Shown here in pieces: positions 51,623-59,293 of a DNA stretch of 64,000 nucleotides. Source of the DNA: Chloroflexota bacterium. Lineage in GTDB: Bacteria; Chloroflexota; UBA11872. The notes under the pieces are model-generated. The model saw only the letters and a list, made by a program, of their open reading frames with translations, ran no database searches and was not told the DNA's origin. Both the position numbers and the translations under genes were made by a program. Numbering within the stretch: position 1 is the first letter of the stretch; every line of letters starts with the position of its first letter. Location of the stretch: NCBI GenBank assembly GCA_026707585.1, contig JAPOWQ010000062.1, positions 53,460 through 117,459 of the forward strand, read 5' to 3'.

Positions 51623-51715
51623 GGTGGTGGGATGGCGCCCCTCCCGAGATGCCCTGGCCGGGGGAGCGCAGGGCGCCTTCCGGGGCGTCGGAAGGCAACT
51701 GGATGTCATGTGAGG

Positions 51716-52780
51716 TTACATGTCGACGATGGGCATGGTAACGCGGACGTTGCCGCCGGCGGAGGATTGGAGGGCGCCGAGCAGGACTTCCATGACCTGA
51801 CGGGCTTCGATGGGTCCGCAGGTGGGGGTTCCGCCGTTGTTGATGAGGTCGATGAGCTCGACGACGGCACCGGCGATGTGGCCCTGGGTGTACTGGGTGT
51901 GGGGAATGTCGGAGGTGACCAGGGTGCGAGATTCGTTCACGGTGGTGAGGGTGGCTCGCTCCTGGGTGACGCGCAGGATGCCCTCTGAGCCAAAGACGTC
52001 GACATCGAAGACGTTGGGCATGGGCTTGCACATGTTCCAGAAGGCGCGGACGTCGTTGTCATATTCGATGAGGATGCTGACGGCGGGGTCGGTGTCGGGG
52101 TCGTGGCCGCCGTCGCTGGCGTAGCGGGGGCCGTAGTCCTCGAAGTTGATCTCGTTCACCGCGTAGACGGCGGTGGGGTTGCCCTGGGCGTACCAGTTGA
52201 TGGTGTCGCACATGTGGGTGCCGTTGCGGAAGAGCATGGCGCGGGGGCCGCCCTGGTTGGCGACGACGCGCTTGACGTCGCCGATGGCGCCTTGCTCGAT
52301 GAGCTGGGCGGCCTGGACCCAGGGGAACATCCAGCGGCGGGAATGGTCGACGAGGAAGGGGATGCCGGCCTTTTCGACGGCGGCGATGATGCGATCGGCG
52401 TCGGCCAGGGAGGAGGCGATGGGCTTTTCGCAGAGGATGCCCTTGACGCCGGCCTCGGCGCCATCGATGCAGATCTGGGCGTGGACGTTGTCGCCGGTGA
52501 CGACGCTGAGGATGTCGAGGTTTTCCTTTTCGAGCATCTCAACGTGGCTGGTGTAGGTGTTGACCTCGGGGAGGGCTTCGTTCCAGTCGGCGTTGAAGTT
52601 GGCGATGGCGGCTTCGTCAAGGTCGCAGACGGCGACGACTTCGGTGTTGGCGACATGGTGGTAGGCGGCCACGTGGGAGTGGGGCATGGCGGTGCCCCAG
52701 CCGGGCTCCGCTCCTTGGGCGGCCGGCCGCTGGCCGATTCCAGTAAGTCCCACAACGCCGGCGCGCATTTGATCGCTCAT
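51716..52780 (-). CDS. Gfo/Idh/MocA family oxidoreductase
   Basis: 354-aa dehydrogenase. The start MRAGVVGLTGIGQRP opens the Rossmann fold, followed by VVAVCDLDEAA, and the motif is GILCEKPIASSLADADRI. The C-terminal domain contains RRWMFPWVQAAQLIEQGAIGDV and NGTHMCDTINWYAQG, which carries the conserved His. ATG 52780 has GGAGG six nt upstream and is preferred over 52804. It closely resembles the 53915 gene in these segments (EKPMTTSLEDAD, DHTRRWDPF, NGSHTVDAVNMYAGG), so the two form a paralogous pair flanking the selenoprotein gene. Confidence 0.9.
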   Translation of the reverse strand: MSDQMRAGVVGLTGIGQRPAAQGAEPGWGTAMPHSHVAAYHHVANTEVVAVCDLDEAAIANFNADWNEALPEVNTYTSHVEMLEKENLDILSVVTGDNVHAQICIDGAEAGVKGILCEKPIASSLADADRIIAAVEKAGIPFLVDHSRRWMFPWVQAAQLIEQGAIGDVKRVVANQGGPRAMLFRNGTHMCDTINWYAQGNPTAVYAVNEINFEDYGPRYASDGGHDPDTDPAVSILIEYDNDVRAFWNMCKPMPNVFDVDVFGSEGILRVTQERATLTTVNESRTLVTSDIPHTQYTQGHIAGAVVELIDLINNGGTPTCGPIEARQVMEVLLGALQSSAGGNVRVTMPIVDM

Positions 52781-52850
52781 GACTGCCTCCGTGGCAACCC
52801 GCACGCCGGGCCGAGCCGGCGGCTGGGAACTGATTGTACGGCGCGGCGGG

Positions 52851-53792
52851 CTAGAGGGCTTTGAGGGCCTCGACGATGGCGTTGGCGGTTACGAGGTCGT
52901 GGATGCCGGAGTAGATCTGGGACCAGCGGACGATGCCGTTGGTGTCGATGACGAAGGCGGAGCCGGTGGCGAGGTTGTCGCCGTAGAGGTTCCAGACTTC
53001 GTAGGCCTTGGGAACTTCGGTGGAGAGGTCGTAGGCGACCTTGAAGGGAACGCCGAGGCTGTCGATGGCCCACTTGGCACCTTCAAGGTTATCGGTGCTG
53101 ACGGCGACGACTTCGGCGTTTTGCGCGGCGATCTGCTCGTAGTTGCTTTGCAACTCCACGAGTTGCGTGCGACAGGTGCCTCACCAGAAGGCGCGGTAGA
53201 AGACGAGGACGACGTTCTTCTGGCCCTGGAAGCCGGCGAGGCTGATTTCGCCGCCGGTGGCGCTGGGGAGAGTGAAGAGCGGGGCCACGGGGCCGGCGGC
53301 GACCTGGGGCGCGGGGGCTTCGGTGACGGGCGGAGCCTCGGTTGGCGCGGGGGTGGGGGCGGCGGTTGCCGGGGCCGCGGTGGGCTGGGGCGCGGCGGTT
53401 GTGGGCGCAGGGGTTGGGGGCGGCGGTGGAGCCGCGGTGGCCGGGGGCTGGGTGGCGGGTGGTTGCGTGGCTGGCGGCTGGGTGGCCGGTGGCTGGGTCG
53501 CGGCGGGGGCCTGCGGCGCCGGAGCCTGGGTAGCGGCCGGCGGCTGAGTGGCGGGCGCGGGTGGCTGGGTAGGCGCGGCGGCCACGACGGTGGCGGCAGG
53601 CGCAGCGGTCTGCGGCGGAGGCGCGGCCGTTGCCGGCGCGGCCGGGGGTGCGGCGACGGCGGGCGCGGGCGGGGCCGGTTCGGGGTCCTCGCCGCAGGCG
53701 CTCAGCGAGATCGCCATGGCAGCGGTGATAGCAGCGAGGGCAAGCCAACGCAGGGGGCCGTGCCGGGCCTTCGCCACTTCTGTTATCGCCAT
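52851..53792 (-). CDS. Peroxiredoxin-like lipoprotein, probable selenoprotein (UGA = Sec204)
   Basis: One frame of 313 residues is interrupted only by TGA at 53181-53183. Before it: a lipoprotein signal (LALAAITAAMAISLSACGED), a 120-residue Pro/Ala/Thr linker with P-P-A-T-Q repeats, and the domain start VAPLFTLPSATGGEISLAGFQGQKNVVLVFYRAFW. After it: GTCRTQLVELQSNYEQIAAQNAEVVAVSTD and a complete AhpC/TSA C-terminus (GVPFKVAYDLS, GSAFVIDTNGIVRW). In relatives the position after F-Y-R-x-F-W is the peroxidatic Cys of C-x2-C, so UGA is best read as selenocysteine in U-G-T-C. A SECIS-like hairpin follows. ATG 53792 has GAGG upstream. No sel genes are in view. It probably reduces peroxides or disulfides outside the membrane. 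Confidence 0.82.
53150..53166 (-). promoter_or_regulatory. Candidate bacterial SECIS hairpin
   Basis: On the minus strand GCAACTC (53166-53160), loop GTG (53159-53157) and GAGTTGC (53156-53150) form a perfect 7-bp stem. It begins 14 nt after the TGA, so the apical loop starts 21 nt downstream and its first base is G. Both values fit the published general bacterial SECIS pattern (loop within roughly 16-37 nt, a G in the first two loop positions). It lies within the coding frame. Confidence 0.65.
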
Positions 53793-53914
53793 GTCATTCC
53801 TCGAGACCGATCGAGCGCACGGGCGCGCATGAGAGGCGAACTGTCGAGCCAAAGCTGATGCCTATGGCCTAAGGTTAGCGCGTTGGGTGGTGTCGCGCGC
53901 GAGGACGGTGGAAC

Positions 53915-54946
53915 GTGGCTCAGAAGGAACGGTATCGAGCAGCCGTGGTGGGGTTGCGGGGGATTGGCGCGGGAGCGGTAAAGGAGACGCTGAGTGGGAA
54001 CCGTCGGGCGGCGCCGCACACGCATGCGTCGGCTCACAGCGCGCATGAGCGGATCGACCTGGTGGCGGCCTGCGACCTGGATGGGTCGCTGCTGGACAAG
54101 TTTCGCGACACGTGGGGCGAGGGACCGTCGCTGTATGACGACCTGGACGCGATGCTGGCGACCGAGGACATCGACATCCTGAGCATCGCGACCTCAGACC
54201 ACACGCATGCGGATTTGGGCATCACAGCCATTGAAGCAGGTGTTCCGATGGTTTTCTGTGAGAAACCTATGACGACCTCGCTGGAGGACGCGGACGCGCT
54301 GGTTGGAGCCGTGGAGGACGCGGGGACGGCGTTCAGCGTGGACCACACGCGGCGGTGGGACCCGTTTTTCCGGCAGGCGTATGACTTTATTCAGTCGGGG
54401 CGGATTGGACGGGTTGTGCGGGTGGTCGGGACGTGGGGCGGGACGCGAGCGCTGGAGTACCGGAACGGCTCGCACACGGTGGACGCGGTGAATATGTACG
54501 CGGGCGGCGCGCCGCAGTGGGTGGTGGGCGTGCATGAGCCGCCGGGCGAGTGGGCGGAGCCGGCGCCGAGCGCGCTGGTTCAGTACGACAACGGAGTGCT
54601 GGCGTTCATCAACCAGACGAAGTCGATGCCGAAGTTCACCGAGTGGCAGGTGTTCTGTGAGCAGGGGCGGGTGCGAATTGGCGGGGTGCATTCGACGGTG
54701 GAATACGCCGCGACCACGCCGAGCGGACAGGAGGACTGGCTGGAGCGGCAGCTGCCGACGCAGAAGGTTTATCGGTCGGCGATGTTGTCGAGCATCGACG
54801 ACCTGATTCGGCGGCACGAGGGCGGACCTGAAACGTTTGCGAACGTGCGGACGGGGTTGATGGCGGTGGAGGTGATCGAGGCGATGCGTCGATCGCATGA
54901 CGCCGGGCAGGCGAAGGTGGAGTTTCCGCTGGCGCGGGGTGTGTGA
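53915..54946 (+). CDS. Gfo/Idh/MocA family oxidoreductase
   Basis: 343-aa dehydrogenase. It starts RYRAAVVGLRGIGAGAVKE with VAACDLDGSLLDKF after beta-2, carries the motif VFCEKPMTTSLEDADALV, and has DHTRRWDPFFRQAYDFIQSGRIGRVVRV and NGSHTVDAVNMYAGG in the C-terminal domain. Start GTG 53915. It is divergent from the selenoprotein (122 bp between starts) and a relative of the 51716-52780 gene. Substrate unknown. Confidence 0.9.
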   Translation: MAQKERYRAAVVGLRGIGAGAVKETLSGNRRAAPHTHASAHSAHERIDLVAACDLDGSLLDKFRDTWGEGPSLYDDLDAMLATEDIDILSIATSDHTHADLGITAIEAGVPMVFCEKPMTTSLEDADALVGAVEDAGTAFSVDHTRRWDPFFRQAYDFIQSGRIGRVVRVVGTWGGTRALEYRNGSHTVDAVNMYAGGAPQWVVGVHEPPGEWAEPAPSALVQYDNGVLAFINQTKSMPKFTEWQVFCEQGRVRIGGVHSTVEYAATTPSGQEDWLERQLPTQKVYRSAMLSSIDDLIRRHEGGPETFANVRTGLMAVEVIEAMRRSHDAGQAKVEFPLARGV

Positions 54947-55000
54947 GACTCGGACCGAAACGCGCCGCCGGTCGGGCGCCGGCGGGACTGATGAGGACTG

Positions 55001-55483
55001 ATGATGGCTGAGAGCGACCCCGCTTCCGACGCACTGTGCGACGTGGTATATGGCCTGTCCGTGGTGGGCACGGTTTCGGCCGACGGCGAGCCGAATGGGA
55101 TGACGGCGAACTGGATGTCGCAGGTTTCGTTCGATCCGCGGATCTTCGCGGTGGCGATCCAGGACACGGCGCACACGCGCAAGAACATTGACGAGACGGG
55201 CGTGTTCAGCATTTCGGTGCTGCCGGAGGGTTCGAAGGACCTGTCGCTGAAGTTCACGGCGAAGTCGACGAGCGGCGAGGGTCGCCTGGAGGGCGAGCCA
55301 GTTTCGACGCACGAGACGGGGACGCCGGTGCTGGACGCGGCGACGGCGTGGTTCGAGTGCAAGGTGGTGTCGTCGTCGCAGCCGGGGGATCACGTGGTGT
55401 ATTTCGGCGAGGTGATCGGCGGCGGCATGGGCGAAGGCACGTCGACGACGCTGCGCGACACGGGGATGAGCTACGCGGGGTAG
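55001..55483 (+). CDS. Flavin reductase-like FMN-binding protein
   Basis: 160-aa split-barrel protein. DALCDVVYGLSVVGTVSADGEPNGMTANWMSQVSFDPRIFAVAIQDTAHTRKNIDETGVFSISVLPEG is the FMN-binding segment typical of flavin reductase-like domains (N-G-M-T-A-N/S-W-x-x-Q-V-S-x-x-P). The end has GDHVVYFGEVI, also a family strand. It probably binds FMN and reduces it or acts on an unknown partner. It follows the Gfo/Idh/MocA gene by 54 bp. Confidence 0.88.
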   Translation: MMAESDPASDALCDVVYGLSVVGTVSADGEPNGMTANWMSQVSFDPRIFAVAIQDTAHTRKNIDETGVFSISVLPEGSKDLSLKFTAKSTSGEGRLEGEPVSTHETGTPVLDAATAWFECKVVSSSQPGDHVVYFGEVIGGGMGEGTSTTLRDTGMSYAG

Positions 55484-55552
55484 GCCCGGGTGCTGGTCGG
55501 AAACCGGTTGCGCTAGGGTTAGGCGTGAGCCAGGTTTCTGACAGGTAGAACC

Positions 55553-55735
55553 ATGGGCCTATGGGTTCGAGTAGCACGTCGAGGAGTCCGGCGCTCGTCG
55601 CTGGTAGGTGTTGCGTTCCTGGTGGCGCTCAGCTTGGCGTTGGGCGCCTGCGGCGACGAAGAGTTGAAGCGACAGGACTACAGCACGGCGATCGCGCCGG
55701 AGCGCTGCGGCGGATCTGGGGGCGGTCCCTGTTAG
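55553..55735 (+). CDS. Short lipoprotein, unknown
   Basis: 60-aa protein. A basic N-terminus (WVRVARRGVRRSS) and hydrophobic helix (LVGVAFLVALSLALG) lead to lipobox L-G-A-C, then GDEELKRQDYSTAIAPERCGGSGGGPC with two further Cys. The C-G-D-x-E-x-K-R start of the mature chain also appears in the 81-aa lipoprotein at 58189, so they are probably related. Function unknown. Confidence 0.55.
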   Translation: MGLWVRVARRGVRRSSLVGVAFLVALSLALGACGDEELKRQDYSTAIAPERCGGSGGGPC

Positions 55736-56173
55736 GGCGACGTTTCGCCTTCCAGACGTAGGCGAAGAGCCACGCTGAACCGTGACCAGGGATCGTGAGC
55801 CCAGGACGTGGAAAGAGTGGTTCGCCGCGTCGGGCGCTTTGCCCGGCACTGTCAGGCATCCATGGGACCCGCCAAACCTACTTCGTCCGACGTTTCACGA
55901 CGGGCCGTCCCCGAGTCAGGCGCTTTCGTGCGGTTGTGGCCGCCAACCCCTTCGCAGCCGTGCATGAGGCCTCGCGCGAACTGGGGGATGCAGGCCAGGG
56001 TCGCGTCACGCGCTTGCCGGACCGCCGCGGTCGCGGCCGTATGTACGCCCGGCGGCTAAGGTCGGGCGGGACTGTGCACTATGAAGTCCGAGAGGATGAG
56101 TAGGCGCACGGCGCCAACGCTGTGAGGATACTGGCCGGACGAAGCAGCGCGACGGACGATTCGTCGTTGGCGG
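55736..56173. other. Intergenic, no confident gene
   Basis: A 102-codon plus-strand frame at 55795-56103 ends in a basic segment (GRVTRLPDRRGRGRMYARRLRSGG), but shows no family or clear start signal and is not accepted. No repeats or RNA genes were recognised. Confidence 0.4.
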
Positions 56174-56656
56174 TTAGCCGGGGGTCCAGGCGGTGACGGC
56201 GGGCCACCAGACGGGGCGGATGATCATCATGGCGAAGGCGAAGAGGACGAGGACCGCGAGCGCGATCCAGCCGGTGACCCAGCGTCGCCAGCCGAGGGTC
56301 CATTGACGGCCGGCGCGGAAGTTGGTTTCGGCGGGCAGCATGACGCCTAGCCAGATGGCGGTTGCCAGCCCCATGGCGACGGTGCTGGTGACGAGAAACG
56401 TGGGGCTCATCCGGTAGGAGTTGGTGAGGGCGAGGCCGAGGCCGCTGGCGAGCAGCAGGGTCATGGAGGGGGCGGTGACCCAGCGGTTGAGGGCGCGCAG
56501 GACCGGTTCGGTGGGTAGGCCATCGGTCCAGCCGCCGGCCATGGCCATGCGGCGTCCCTGGATAACGACAACGAGAGCGCCGGTGAAAGCGCCGAGCGCC
56601 GCCGTGCCACTGAACTGGTGGATGACGAGCAGGAAGTTCCAGAGCTCGAGCGTCAC
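56174..56656 (-). CDS. DUF2269-like integral membrane protein
   Basis: 160-aa protein with four predicted transmembrane helices: WNFLLVIHQFSGTAALGAFTGALVVVI, WVTAPSMTLLLASGLGLALT, FLVTSTVAMGLATAIWLGVML and WVTGWIALAVLVLFAFAMMI. The H-Q-F/L-x-x-x-x-x-x-G opening and W-x-x-x-x-x-x-x-x-L-x-x-x-x-x-x-x-x-P layout resemble DUF2269/DUF4149-type membrane proteins. Function unknown. It starts downstream of the DUF4352-like gene on the same strand, 27 bp apart. Confidence 0.65.
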   Translation of the reverse strand: MTLELWNFLLVIHQFSGTAALGAFTGALVVVIQGRRMAMAGGWTDGLPTEPVLRALNRWVTAPSMTLLLASGLGLALTNSYRMSPTFLVTSTVAMGLATAIWLGVMLPAETNFRAGRQWTLGWRRWVTGWIALAVLVLFAFAMMIIRPVWWPAVTAWTPG

Positions 56657-56683
56657 GGCAGACGGGTTACCAGCGCCGGACGA

Positions 56684-57223
56684 TCAGACGCGCCAGCGCT
56701 CCTTGATTTCGGTCGGGACGATGACGCCGAAGCGGATTTCGGTGTCGGCGGCGGGCTTGTAGCTGATGGTGGCGGCGCGGGTGCCTTCGGGGACTTCCCA
56801 GCTGCGCCAGCCACGTTCCTCGCCGCCGGGCGGGGGGCCGGCGTTGGCCAGCCGAGCGGCGGGGGCGGCCTGGCGGGCGATACCCGTGCCACCGCCAGCG
56901 AGCTCGAGGATCATGACGTCAGGATCAAGGTTGATTGAGCCGGTGCCGCTGTTCTGTACCTTGAAGTGGGCGGAGATGAACATGAACCCGGGCTCGGCGT
57001 TATCGAAGTTGCCGAAGGAGCGGGTGGCGCCGACCTCGGTAAGGGTGATGTTGGCGCCGCCGCGATCGACCGTCCCGCCGACTTGGGCGTCTACCGGTCC
57101 GGGCGGGTCGGCGGCAACCGGTTCGGCGCTCTCCGATTCGCCGCAGGCGACCATGCTCGCGGCGAGGACGAAACCAAGCAGCACGCCGACCATGACGCGA
57201 CGAGGGATGCGGAATCGGGTCAT
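56684..57223 (-). CDS. DUF4352-like lipoprotein (paralog A)
   Basis: 179-aa exported lipoprotein. The signal (RVMVGVLLGFVLAASMVAC) ends in a lipobox M-V-A-C. The mature domain has a DUF4352/telomeric-like immunoglobulin pattern: GGTVDRGGANITLTEVGATRSFGNFDNAEPGFMFISAHFKVQNSGTGSINLDPDVMILEL. The end GWRSWEVPEGTRAATISYKPAADTEIRFGV aligns closely with the downstream-encoded paralog at 57341-57907. Probable extracytoplasmic binding or structural role; ligand unknown. Confidence 0.7.
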   Translation of the reverse strand: MTRFRIPRRVMVGVLLGFVLAASMVACGESESAEPVAADPPGPVDAQVGGTVDRGGANITLTEVGATRSFGNFDNAEPGFMFISAHFKVQNSGTGSINLDPDVMILELAGGGTGIARQAAPAARLANAGPPPGGEERGWRSWEVPEGTRAATISYKPAADTEIRFGVIVPTEIKERWRV

Positions 57224-57340
57224 CAGCTACAACCTCGGGCGTGGGTACGCGGGCCGTCCTTGTTTCAGTGTCAGCTTATCGTATGCGGCGCCGACGCCGA
57301 AGGAATGGCGCGGGCCCTCTGGCGAACGGCGAGTGTGAGG

Positions 57341-57907
57341 TCAGACGTGTCGAAGATCGCCGACGACGTTCCAGCGGTCGCGGACCTCGTCGGACAGCGA
57401 AATACCGAAGCGAATCTCCAGGTCGGGAGTCGGCCGGTAGCTGAGGGTTGCGGCGCGAGTGCCCTCCGGTACTTCCCAACTGCGCCAGCCAGCGAGCTCC
57501 TGGCCCGGCGGCGGACCGATGTCGCGCAAGCGGCTTCCGGGGGTTACGAGCCACGGTTTACCGACGCTGCCATCGGGCAGTTCTAGCACCAGATCGTCGG
57601 GCCCCTGGGCGGGCACGGCGGTCCCGGTGTTGGCAATGGTGAGCCTGGCGGCGATGAAGATCTTGCCTTCGCCGGCTTGCTCACGGCGATCAAACGAACG
57701 CGCAGCTCCCGCTTCGAAGAGGGTAATGCTCACGCCTTCGCCCCTGACGGTTTCGCCGGGTCCGGCATCGACGGGCCCCGGGGGCATGACCTGGGTTTCG
57801 GGAGCAGCTTCGCCGCCGCAGGCGGCCAGCGCGGCGAGGACGATGCCGAGCAGCCCACACATCCAACGTTGTCTTGAGAAGAACCGTGCAGGAATTGCGA
57901 TCGCCAC
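57341..57907 (-). CDS. DUF4352-like lipoprotein (paralog B)
   Basis: 188-aa paralog of the adjacent lipoprotein. Its signal (MCGLLGIVLAALAAC) ends in lipobox L-A-A-C. The mature part reads GETVRGEGVSITLFEAGAARSFDRREQAGEGKIFIAARLTIANTGTAVPAQGPDDLVLEL, and GPPPGQELAGWRSWEVPEGTRAATLSYRPTPDLEIRFGISLSDEVRDRW is nearly the same as in paralog A. The pair arose by tandem duplication; 117 bp separate them on the same strand. Confidence 0.7.
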   Translation of the reverse strand: MAIAIPARFFSRQRWMCGLLGIVLAALAACGGEAAPETQVMPPGPVDAGPGETVRGEGVSITLFEAGAARSFDRREQAGEGKIFIAARLTIANTGTAVPAQGPDDLVLELPDGSVGKPWLVTPGSRLRDIGPPPGQELAGWRSWEVPEGTRAATLSYRPTPDLEIRFGISLSDEVRDRWNVVGDLRHV

Positions 57908-58188
57908 GACAACGTCCGGTCATTCGGGGTCCGACGCGACGCCATGTTAACGGGCGCTGCACAAGGCCCGTCGGATTCGGGGGTCGACGAGCGTGCGCAG
58001 GGCCGTACGTCGGCGCGGCGGCCAGGCGGATGGAGGCCCCGAGACGGCTTCAGCCGCCATGGGCTCCGCCGGGGCAAGGGGCGACAACAGTTGACCACCG
58101 ACTCGGTTCGCAGCATGATGAGACGAGATTCAGCGGGTGCGGCTCATGGACGGCTGCCCTCGGACGTTTCCGCTCGGGGAGGCGCCGG

Positions 58189-58434
58189 ATGATTTTGAGG
58201 TCGATTCGTCGCGCGGGGCGCGCGGGGAAAGTTGCTGGCGCCGGGTTGCTGCTAACCCTCGCCTTTACGCTGTCGGCGTGCGGCGATAGCGAGCCAAAGC
58301 GAAGCGGCGAGTTCAAGCTGAACCCCGGCGACTTCTACTGCACGGGCTACAAGGAAGGCAGCGTGGGCAATACGAACCTGCTGCCAGGCGACCACTACTG
58401 GGAAGGCACGCTCGGCCAGGACTGCGACTCGTAG
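58189..58434 (+). CDS. Short lipoprotein, unknown
   Basis: 81-aa protein. A basic start (MILRSIRRAGRAGK) and hydrophobic segment (VAGAGLLLTLAFTLS) precede lipobox L-S-A-C, then GDSEPKRSGEFKLNPGDFYCTGYKEGSVGNTNLLPGDHYWEGTLGQDCDS. The two repeated L-N/L-P-G-D-F/H-Y stretches and two Cys suggest a small folded domain. ATG 58189 has GGGGAGG upstream; the open frame starts far earlier but is otherwise implausible. Confidence 0.65.
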   Translation: MILRSIRRAGRAGKVAGAGLLLTLAFTLSACGDSEPKRSGEFKLNPGDFYCTGYKEGSVGNTNLLPGDHYWEGTLGQDCDS

Positions 58435-58522
58435 CGCTCCGGTAGGCGCCGGTTTCGGCGCGGTCTGCCGCAGTCTGTTAGTCGTGTCGCCGTGCCTCAT
58501 GGACGATTGAGCGTGGTGCATC

Positions 58523-59200
58523 GTGCTACATAGATATCCGCGCGAGGTTGCCGAGGGTGTGTTCGCCCTTGGGGGTTGGTGGGGCGCGCTGGCGTACCTG
58601 GCGGTTGGCACCGAAACTCTCCTGATCGATACCGGGGTGGCCCGTGTGGCGGGAGCGATCCAACGAGCGATCCAAACCACCGGCGTTCGCCCTGCGGCCA
58701 TTGATCAAATCGTGCTGACGCACTACGACTACGATCACTCGGGAAGCGCCGCGCAACTGGCGCGAGACCTTGACGCGCCAGTTGTCATCCACGAGGCCGA
58801 CGCGGCGCTGGTAGCGAGCCCATCGGAAAGTCCGGGCTTGCGGCGGCTGCTCTATCACCAGCCGGTTCCCCAGGTGCTTCGCTGGGAATCGCCAGAAATC
58901 GCGATGACTCTCAGGGAAGGGGATACGGTGGGCGACTGGCAGGTGATGCACACGCCGGGTCACACGCCAGGAAGCATGAGCCTGGTGCGAGACGACGTGG
59001 GGATCGTGGGGGATGCGCTGGTGTACATGCTCGGCCAGTTGCGTCCGAATGTGCGGCATCTCTCAACAGACACGGCGGCGCAGGAAGCATCAACGCGACG
59101 GCTGGCCGACACGGCACTACGGACGGTGCTCCCAGGCCACTATGCGCCATGTACCAAGCCGGGTGCTATGGAAGAGTTGCGGCGGCGGCTGGAGTCGTAG
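58523..59200 (+). CDS. MBL-fold metallo-hydrolase with H-x-D-x-D-H variant motif
   Basis: 225-aa metallo-beta-lactamase-fold protein. LLIDTGVARV and VLTHYDYDHSGSAAQLA carry the metal site; the usual H-x-H-x-D-H is H-Y-D-Y-D-H here, so the second His is Asp. Further ligands are in VMHTPGHTPGSMSLV, GIVGDALVYM and VLPGHYAPC. The overall pattern fits glyoxalase-II-like or lactonase-like enzymes. GTG 58523 is the likely start. Activity unknown. Confidence 0.85.
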   Translation: MLHRYPREVAEGVFALGGWWGALAYLAVGTETLLIDTGVARVAGAIQRAIQTTGVRPAAIDQIVLTHYDYDHSGSAAQLARDLDAPVVIHEADAALVASPSESPGLRRLLYHQPVPQVLRWESPEIAMTLREGDTVGDWQVMHTPGHTPGSMSLVRDDVGIVGDALVYMLGQLRPNVRHLSTDTAAQEASTRRLADTALRTVLPGHYAPCTKPGAMEELRRRLES

Positions 59201-59293
59201 GTCGGGAATGCTGAGTGGACCTCAGGTAAGCTGACGCTCGCTTTGCCGGGTTGTACCGGGGCGTGGGCAAAGCCGCCTGGAAGGGATTCGAGA

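Noticed and set aside
53181..53183. Frameshift or nonsense mutation reading of the redoxin TGA
   Set aside because: The frame is unchanged on both sides, the UGA sits exactly at the redox-active Cys position, and a SECIS-like stem follows. Selenocysteine explains all three better.
53440..53560. Short tandem DNA repeats of about 15 bp
   Set aside because: They encode the P-P-A-T-Q linker of the selenoprotein lipoprotein and are coding low complexity, not a separate element.
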